This document shows, in pieces, positions 7,473 through 12,057 of a stretch of DNA of 12,057 bases. Origin of the DNA: an uncultured Ruminococcus sp. GTDB lineage: Bacteria; Bacillota_A; Clostridia; Oscillospirales; Ruminococcaceae. The stretch covers positions 1 through 12,057 of the forward strand of contig CACZPE010000276.1 of assembly GCA_902782875.1 (NCBI GenBank). The letters are read 5' to 3'. The notes under the pieces are model-generated. The model saw only the letters and a list, made by a program, of their open reading frames with translations, was not told the origin of the DNA and did not search any database. The position numbers and the translations under genes are program-made. Numbering within the stretch: position 1 is the first letter of the stretch; each line of letters opens with the position of its first letter.

Positions 7473-9593
7473 ATGAAAAGATCTGATAATACAAAGAAAA
7501 AAAGGGGCAGAAAGGTACTGGTAGCTCTTATAGCGCTGTTTGCAGTCTGCGGCGGAGGCAGCGCAGCTCATTTTGTGCTCGCAGCTGAGAGAACTTCGGA
7601 AACATCGTCGGAATACCGCGAGTATTCCGTTTCAAAAGGCAATATAACCATAGGCACAAGCGAGAGCGGTACTGTCTCGCTGCAGCGTGAGTATGTATCC
7701 TATCCCTGCGGTGCCGAGGTTGAAGAGGTATATGTAAAGACCGGTTCATCCGTAAAGAAGGGCGATCCTCTTGTAAAGCTGTCCGTATCGGATATAGACG
7801 ATGTAAAGGAAAGCTATGAGGAGAAGATAAGCTCAGCCTCACTTGCGCTCGATGAAGCAAAGCTCAACTATAAGACCAAATCAGAGCAGGCGCGTCTTAC
7901 TCTTGAAAGCACCATATCCAAGGGCAATACAGCCGCTGCCGAATACAGCAGTTATCTTGAGAAGGCTGCCGCAAACAAGGAGAACTCACAGAAGGATCTT
8001 GCGTCACTGCGTGAGGAGCTTGAGGAATACAAGGCGCTTGACAGCACCTATGACAGCGTCTATGCAAAGCTTTCTGCCGCAAAGGACAAGCTCGATGCCG
8101 CAAAGGACGAGTACAAGCAGATGGAGAAAAAGTACAGGGAATATCAGAAGATAGATACTGCCAACAGTGAAGCTGCCGAGGCCCTGAAAAAGGAATACAA
8201 TGACTATGTGGAGAGCGTGAGCGATACCAACGACGAGATAAAGGAACTCAAGACCGCGTTCGAGAATGCAAAGTCAGCCTACGAAAAGGCACAGGAGGAC
8301 TACGAGACTGCGGTTGACGATTATGATACCACGGTACAGTCCGCAGCATCGGCATCGTTCTCGTCTTCTTCATCCACGTCGGACAATAACTCTAATGACA
8401 ACAGTCAGAATACAAACGCTTCGGGCAATTCCAACAATCAGTCCAATGTGACCTCTGCTGAAAAGAAGGTCTCTAACGCAAAGAAAACTCTGAATACAGC
8501 TTCCCAGGAATACAACGATGCCCGTCTTGCATACAATGCTCACTATCAGAAGCTCGAGGACAAGATCAGCGATAAGATAGAGGACTATGAGGACAGGATC
8601 GACAAGCTTGAATCAGAGCAGTCAGAGCATGAGAAGATAACAAAGAGCTATAAGAACGAGATGGAGGATTTCAGCGAGAAGGTCACCGAGATCGAAGAAG
8701 AGTATAACGACATAAAGGAAGACTTTACCGACAAGTACGGTTCAAATGACAAGGACTCCATTGAAGAGAAGATCGAAAAGCTCAATGATGATATAGCATC
8801 ATCGGAGCTGAATATACGCACAAGTGCTGTAAGCGAGACATCAGACGAACTGAATGCAAAGCAGCAGGCAGATCAGGCGAAGAGCGACGCAGGCAATGCA
8901 CAGGAGGTATACGATCAGACGATAGCATCTCTTGAAAGCAGCCTCAGCTCAAAGCAGAAGGAATATGACAAGGCAGTCAGTGACTATGAGGAATTCTGCG
9001 AAAGCGTCGCTGACGGCGGTATAGTATATGCTCCCTGTGACGGTGCGGTCTCACAGGTAAGTGTCGCTGAGGGAGATACTATAAACGCGGATATGACCAT
9101 CGTCACTCTTATGGACAAGAGATATATCTATCTCAGCTCCGCAGTATCTGAAGAGGATATAACATCGCTCTATACAGGCCAGGAATGCTCCGTCACCCTT
9201 TCTGCATATGAGGGCAGGACATTTGCGGCACATATCGATACGATCTCTACAGAGCCTGCAAGATCGTCGGGTTCGGTTAGCTATACAGTCACCGTCAAGC
9301 TCGATGATGAGAGCGGCCTTAATGTGCTCGAGGGTATGACGGGCGAGGTCGATTTCCTTGAAAAGCAGGTTTCCGGAGTGCTCTATGTCAATGTCAATGC
9401 GGTCACGTTCAGGGATGGCGTATCATACGTCAGAATGTACGACGACAGCGGAAATGTAGTTGAGAAAGAAGTCGTAACGGGCTTTACCGACGGCAGGAAC
9501 GTTGAGATAAACGGCGTATCCGCAGGCGACAAGGTGCTTGCGGAGATAAGCCTTAGCAGCTCCGAGAAGAAGACAAAGGGGATGGGTACATGA
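7473..9593 (+). CDS. HlyD/MacA-like adaptor (membrane fusion) protein with very long coiled coil
   Basis: This 706-residue protein begins with a basic N-terminus and one membrane segment (about 14-37). The N-terminal half of a biotinyl-lipoyl domain lies at about 62-108 (GTVSL, EVEEVYVKTGSSVKKGDPLVKL pattern) and its second half at about 513-547 (GGIVYAPCDGAVSQVSV, GDTI). Between them run two charged, heptad-like helical arms, about 110-290 and 327-510. They are joined by a Ser/Asn-rich linker (290-327) with almost no hydrophobic residues. A beta-barrel and membrane-proximal domain follow at about 548-700. MacA-type relatives are usually 350-420 residues, so nearly all the extra length is in the helical arms. 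The stop overlaps the permease start (ATGA), and GGGAG at 7 nt supports the start. It presumably sits on the outer face of the cytoplasmic membrane and bridges the permease to the cell wall zone. The transported substrate is unknown. Confidence 0.88.
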   Translation: MKRSDNTKKKRGRKVLVALIALFAVCGGGSAAHFVLAAERTSETSSEYREYSVSKGNITIGTSESGTVSLQREYVSYPCGAEVEEVYVKTGSSVKKGDPLVKLSVSDIDDVKESYEEKISSASLALDEAKLNYKTKSEQARLTLESTISKGNTAAAEYSSYLEKAAANKENSQKDLASLREELEEYKALDSTYDSVYAKLSAAKDKLDAAKDEYKQMEKKYREYQKIDTANSEAAEALKKEYNDYVESVSDTNDEIKELKTAFENAKSAYEKAQEDYETAVDDYDTTVQSAASASFSSSSSTSDNNSNDNSQNTNASGNSNNQSNVTSAEKKVSNAKKTLNTASQEYNDARLAYNAHYQKLEDKISDKIEDYEDRIDKLESEQSEHEKITKSYKNEMEDFSEKVTEIEEEYNDIKEDFTDKYGSNDKDSIEEKIEKLNDDIASSELNIRTSAVSETSDELNAKQQADQAKSDAGNAQEVYDQTIASLESSLSSKQKEYDKAVSDYEEFCESVADGGIVYAPCDGAVSQVSVAEGDTINADMTIVTLMDKRYIYLSSAVSEEDITSLYTGQECSVTLSAYEGRTFAAHIDTISTEPARSSGSVSYTVTVKLDDESGLNVLEGMTGEVDFLEKQVSGVLYVNVNAVTFRDGVSYVRMYDDSGNVVEKEVVTGFTDGRNVEINGVSAGDKVLAEISLSSSEKKTKGMGT

Positions 9594-10969
9594 GGATAAG
9601 CGAACTGTTCAGAACAGTTTTTATAAATATACTTTCCAATAAATCCAAGTGTGCGCTCACCTCTCTCGGCATCGTGGTAGGCTCGGCAACGATCGTGCTC
9701 GTTATAGGCATAGGCCAGGGCGGAAAGCTCGATGTTGCGGAACAGTTCAAGAACCTCAATGCAGGTGCTGTTGAAGTAAGCGCAGGCCAGTCGGCCGATA
9801 CGATGATGGAGAATATGATGGGAGGCCCTCCCGGCGGAGGATCTATGCCTGATTTTACAAAGATGGGCGGCGGCAGCGGTCAGGGCGGATTCCCGGGTAT
9901 GGGCAGCACAGGCCGTTCCGGCAGATCAGGCAGCTCAAACAGGTCGGGCGGAGGATTTCCGGGTATGGGAAGCTTCAGCGGTCTGTCAAGGATAGGTGCG
10001 GTTAAGCTCACCGAACAGGATGTGGAAGATATATCTGCGGTAGTCCCCGATATAGATGCCATATCAATAGTAGCTGACGGCGAGGCCGCAGTAGACGGGG
10101 GAGAGCTTGAAGAAGAGACAGAGATGACTGTGGCAGGCGTTATGCCCGATTACAGTGATATAAGCAATCTCACCCTGCAGTACGGCAGCTTCTTCACTGA
10201 GGATGACAACGAGGACAAGGCAAAGGTTTGCGTTCTCGGATACAAGACGGCACAGAATATATTCGGCGCGGCATATCTTGCAACGGGTGAATTCATCTCG
10301 ATAGAGGGCAAGAACTACGAGGTGCTTGGTGTACTGTCGTCGATGGGAAATGTAGTATCGGGCATCAGCCCCGATGAAGCGATATATCTGCCTTATTCCA
10401 CTGCGGCAAAATACGTTTTCGGCAGCAGCATATCCCCGAAGATAACAGCAGTGGCAAGCGATGTTTCGTGCGTTGAGGACGTTATGGCGAATATCGAGAC
10501 AGTGCTCACCCAGAACTATCCCGATGCATCCTTTACAGTCACCGATGCAGGCAGTGAGATGCAGGCAGCGGAAAAATCCGCTGAAACTCTGCAGACGCTT
10601 CTTATCGCGGTTGCATCAATAGTATTCATAGTCGGCGGCATAGGCATTATGAACGTGCTTTTTGTCACCGTAAAGGAACGTACCGCCGAGATAGGGCTTC
10701 TCAAAGCGCTCGGCAGCAAGCGTTCGATGATACTCATGGAATTCCTGCTTGAAGCGGCTATGATAGCCCTTTTCGGAGGGATGATCGGAGTAGGTGCGGG
10801 ATATGCGCTGATACCCGCTGTAGAGCTTACGGGCACAAGAATAGTTGCTGTAGGCTTTGCGGGACTGCTGTCTCTGGCATTTGCGCTCGTGACGGGTACT
10901 GTATTCGGATTCTATCCGGCATATAAGGCATCTATGCTTACACCGATCGAGGCGCTCAATGAAAACTGA
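9590..10969 (+). CDS. MacB/FtsX-type ABC transporter permease
   Basis: This 459-residue permease has the MacB/FtsX layout: one N-terminal membrane helix (about 24-43), a large extracytoplasmic domain (about 45-335) and three C-terminal helices (about 336-361, 385-411 and 418-443). The cytoplasmic loop ERTAEIGLLKALGSKR (363-378) is the usual ATPase-coupling element, and the end SMLTPIEALNEN is typical of the family. The extracytoplasmic domain carries a Gly/Ser/Met/Pro-rich insert at about 76-130 containing GGFPGMGS twice (99-106 and 121-128). The start overlaps the adaptor stop by 4 bp. Such permeases work by mechanotransmission with an ATPase and an adaptor, exporting peptides, toxins or lipophilic compounds, or acting on envelope substrates. 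Here the ATPase is encoded two genes downstream rather than adjacent. Family call is secure; substrate unknown. Confidence 0.9.
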   Translation: MRISELFRTVFINILSNKSKCALTSLGIVVGSATIVLVIGIGQGGKLDVAEQFKNLNAGAVEVSAGQSADTMMENMMGGPPGGGSMPDFTKMGGGSGQGGFPGMGSTGRSGRSGSSNRSGGGFPGMGSFSGLSRIGAVKLTEQDVEDISAVVPDIDAISIVADGEAAVDGGELEEETEMTVAGVMPDYSDISNLTLQYGSFFTEDDNEDKAKVCVLGYKTAQNIFGAAYLATGEFISIEGKNYEVLGVLSSMGNVVSGISPDEAIYLPYSTAAKYVFGSSISPKITAVASDVSCVEDVMANIETVLTQNYPDASFTVTDAGSEMQAAEKSAETLQTLLIAVASIVFIVGGIGIMNVLFVTVKERTAEIGLLKALGSKRSMILMEFLLEAAMIALFGGMIGVGAGYALIPAVELTGTRIVAVGFAGLLSLAFALVTGTVFGFYPAYKASMLTPIEALNEN

Positions 10970-10997
10970 TTTAGGAAGTACTGAAAGGATGAGATAT

Positions 10998-11597
10998 ATG
11001 AAAAGAAAAATGAGCTTCATCGCGGGGGCAATGGCAGTGTGTATCCTTGCGGGCTGCGCGTTCACGGGATGCGAAAAGAAGTCTGAGGAGCCTGAAAAGA
11101 CGACCGAAACAGCTGCTGTGAACAACTATGTGAAGAAAGACAGTGATACCGAAGTAACGGGGGAGATCAGTTCAATAGTCGGCAATGAGATCACTCTTGC
11201 GATAGGAGATGCGGATACATCATCATCAGACAGCGATGAAAAGCCCTCCTTCGAGGATGGTGAGAGACCCTCCTTCGGAGACGGTGAAATGCCTTCCTTC
11301 GAGGATGGCGAGATGCCATCCTTCGGGGACGGTGAAAGACCCTCCTTCGGAGATGGCGAGATGCCCTCTTTCGGAGACGGCGAGAGACCTTCCTTCGGAG
11401 ACGGTGAAAGACCGAAAAGGAAAAAATCAGCCTCGGTCACCAAAACAGGCGAAGAGAAGAGCTATATAATACCCGCAGGAATGCCTGTAACGGGCCTCAG
11501 CGGCAGAAAAACAGATTATTCGGGGCTCAGCGATGGCATGGTGATAAAGCTCACCGTAAACAGCGACGGTGTTGTCTGCGCGGCTGAGGTACTGTAA
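10998..11597 (+). CDS. Small lipoprotein with tandem octapeptide repeats
   Basis: This gene encodes 199 residues from the ATG at 10998, chosen because AAAGGATG lies about 8 nt upstream and the product then starts with a clean lipoprotein signal (MKRKM, hydrophobic core, lipobox ILAGC with Cys20; a second candidate is FTGC at Cys25). In-frame ATGs at 10959 and 10989 would add charged residues before the signal. After a Glu/Thr-rich spacer comes a small beta-type segment (TGEISSIVGNEITLAIGD, about 54-71). Seven tandem copies of P-S-F-[EG]-D-G-E-[RM] occupy residues 83-138. A basic stretch (KRKK) and a second beta-type segment ending in GMVIKLTVNSDGVVCAAEVL follow. The two beta parts may form one domain interrupted by the repeats. 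It lies between permease and ATPase genes, so it is probably an anchored accessory of the exporter on the outer membrane face. I do not recognise a named family. Confidence 0.75.
   Translation: MKRKMSFIAGAMAVCILAGCAFTGCEKKSEEPEKTTETAAVNNYVKKDSDTEVTGEISSIVGNEITLAIGDADTSSSDSDEKPSFEDGERPSFGDGEMPSFEDGEMPSFGDGERPSFGDGEMPSFGDGERPSFGDGERPKRKKSASVTKTGEEKSYIIPAGMPVTGLSGRKTDYSGLSDGMVIKLTVNSDGVVCAAEVL
11244..11411 (+). repeat. Seven 24-bp in-frame tandem repeats
   Basis: Seven 24-bp units encode PSFEDGER, PSFGDGEM, PSFEDGEM, PSFGDGER, PSFGDGEM, PSFGDGER and PSFGDGER in order. Units differ mainly at synonymous third positions and at the E/G and R/M sites. The array is in frame with the lipoprotein and keeps the reading frame with any copy-number change. 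Confidence 0.95.
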
Positions 11598-11602
11598 AGG
11601 AG
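11598..11602 (+). promoter_or_regulatory. Shine-Dalgarno site for the ABC ATPase
   Basis: AGGAG lies 6 nt before the ATG at 11609 and directly after the lipoprotein stop TAA (11595-11597). It fixes the ATPase start and shows the genes are contiguous on one transcript. Confidence 0.75.
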
Positions 11603-11608
11603 AGCACT

Positions 11609-12057
11609 ATGGAAGTTATCCGCATGGAGAATATACGAAAGACATATCATATGGGCGAGAATACGCTCGAGGTGCTCAAGGGCATTTCACTCACCGTGAA
11701 TGAGGGAGAATTCCTTGCCGTGCTCGGTCCATCGGGCTCGGGTAAATCTACACTTATGAATATGATAGGCTGTATGGATACCTTTGACAGCGGCGAGTAT
11801 TACCTTTCGGGCAATGCCATTCACGATATGGATGACGGAGAGCTTACGGATATACGCAACAGATATATAGGCTTTATATTCCAGAAATACCATCTTATAC
11901 AGAAATACAGCGTGCTGCGAAATGTGATGATGCCGCTGCTGCTCAGGGGAGCATCAGCGGGAGAGGCGGAGGAGGCAGCCCGTGAACAGCTTGACAGACT
12001 GGGTATGAGCGACAGGATATACCACAAGCCCAACGAGCTGTCAGGCGGTCAGCAGCA
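11609..12057 (+). CDS. ABC transporter ATP-binding protein (MacB/LolD type), 3' partial
   Basis: The frame is open from the ATG at 11609 to the right edge: 149 full codons plus two bases, with no stop. It begins MEVIRMENIRKTYHMGENTLEVLKGISL, in typical A-loop context with Tyr13 as the likely aromatic residue. Walker A is GPSGSGKST (40-48). The Q-loop glutamine is Gln92 (GFIFQKYHLI). The signature LSGGQQ occupies 144-149 at the very end, so Walker B and the H-loop lie outside the window. The sequence matches the LolD/MacB/YknY group of exporter ATPases, which pair with FtsX-type permeases and normally run about 220-250 residues. It is the predicted energiser of the permease encoded at 9590-10969. 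Visible motifs are intact. Confidence 0.93.
   Translation, partial: MEVIRMENIRKTYHMGENTLEVLKGISLTVNEGEFLAVLGPSGSGKSTLMNMIGCMDTFDSGEYYLSGNAIHDMDDGELTDIRNRYIGFIFQKYHLIQKYSVLRNVMMPLLLRGASAGEAEEAAREQLDRLGMSDRIYHKPNELSGGQQ

Noticed and set aside
10959..10997. Earlier in-frame ATGs (10959 and 10989) as the lipoprotein start
   Set aside because: They add charged residues ahead of the signal peptide; the ATG at 10998 has a well-spaced ribosome binding site and gives a standard lipoprotein signal.
11244..11411. CRISPR-like array
   Set aside because: The 24-bp units are contiguous without spacers, in frame and coding, so they are protein repeats.
11126..11443. An antisense open frame over the octapeptide repeats
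   Set aside because: Its regular SPSPKEGL-like pattern is simply the reverse reading of the 24-bp array; no start signals support it.

Overview
The window looks like chromosomal DNA of a Gram-positive Clostridia-type bacterium, most likely an Oscillospiraceae/Ruminococcus-like anaerobe. The basis is moderate GC, strong AGGAGG-type ribosome binding sites, one TTG start, very frequent ATA isoleucine codons, and an adaptor/FtsX-permease/ATPase exporter with a lipoprotein and no outer-membrane partner in view. The taxon is inferred from style, not from a marker gene. Coding density is very high. The only sizeable non-coding stretch is the 235-bp divergent promoter region at 7238-7472, and no gene-free stretch exceeds 300 bases. 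I saw no rRNA, tRNA, CRISPR array, insertion sequence or attachment site.

Left region (1-5291, + strand): three tightly coupled genes. The first is a TerB_N/TerB_C protein whose 5' end lies outside the window. The second is a BrxD-type (DUF2791) P-loop ATPase overlapping it by 4 bp. The third is an Lhr-like superfamily II helicase of the BrxHI kind starting 11 bp later. BrxD and BrxHI are accessory components of type 2 BREX phage defence. Here they travel with a TerB-domain protein, and no BREX core gene (methylase PglX, PglZ, PglY, PglW) is visible. This is the best candidate in the window for a poorly described DNA-processing or defence system. A perfect 13-bp hairpin flanked by T-tracts on both strands ends it and also ends the convergent kinase gene.

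Middle region (5334-7237, - strand): an OmpR-family response regulator (TTG start) followed by its histidine kinase, overlapping by 7 bp. A well-formed sigma-A-type promoter drives the pair.

Right region (7473-12057, + strand): a divergent export operon. It holds a very long coiled-coil HlyD/MacA-like adaptor, a MacB/FtsX-type permease overlapping it by 4 bp, a small lipoprotein with seven tandem octapeptide repeats, and an ABC ATPase cut by the right edge. The intergenic region carries phased direct repeats that could be sites for the adjacent response regulator. The likely logic is a two-component system that senses an envelope signal and switches on an export or envelope-maintenance complex. 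Several extracytoplasmic parts contain unusual low-complexity segments: a Pro/Arg-rich kinase sensor, a Ser/Asn-rich adaptor tip, a Gly-rich permease insert and the Asp/Glu/Gly repeats of the lipoprotein.
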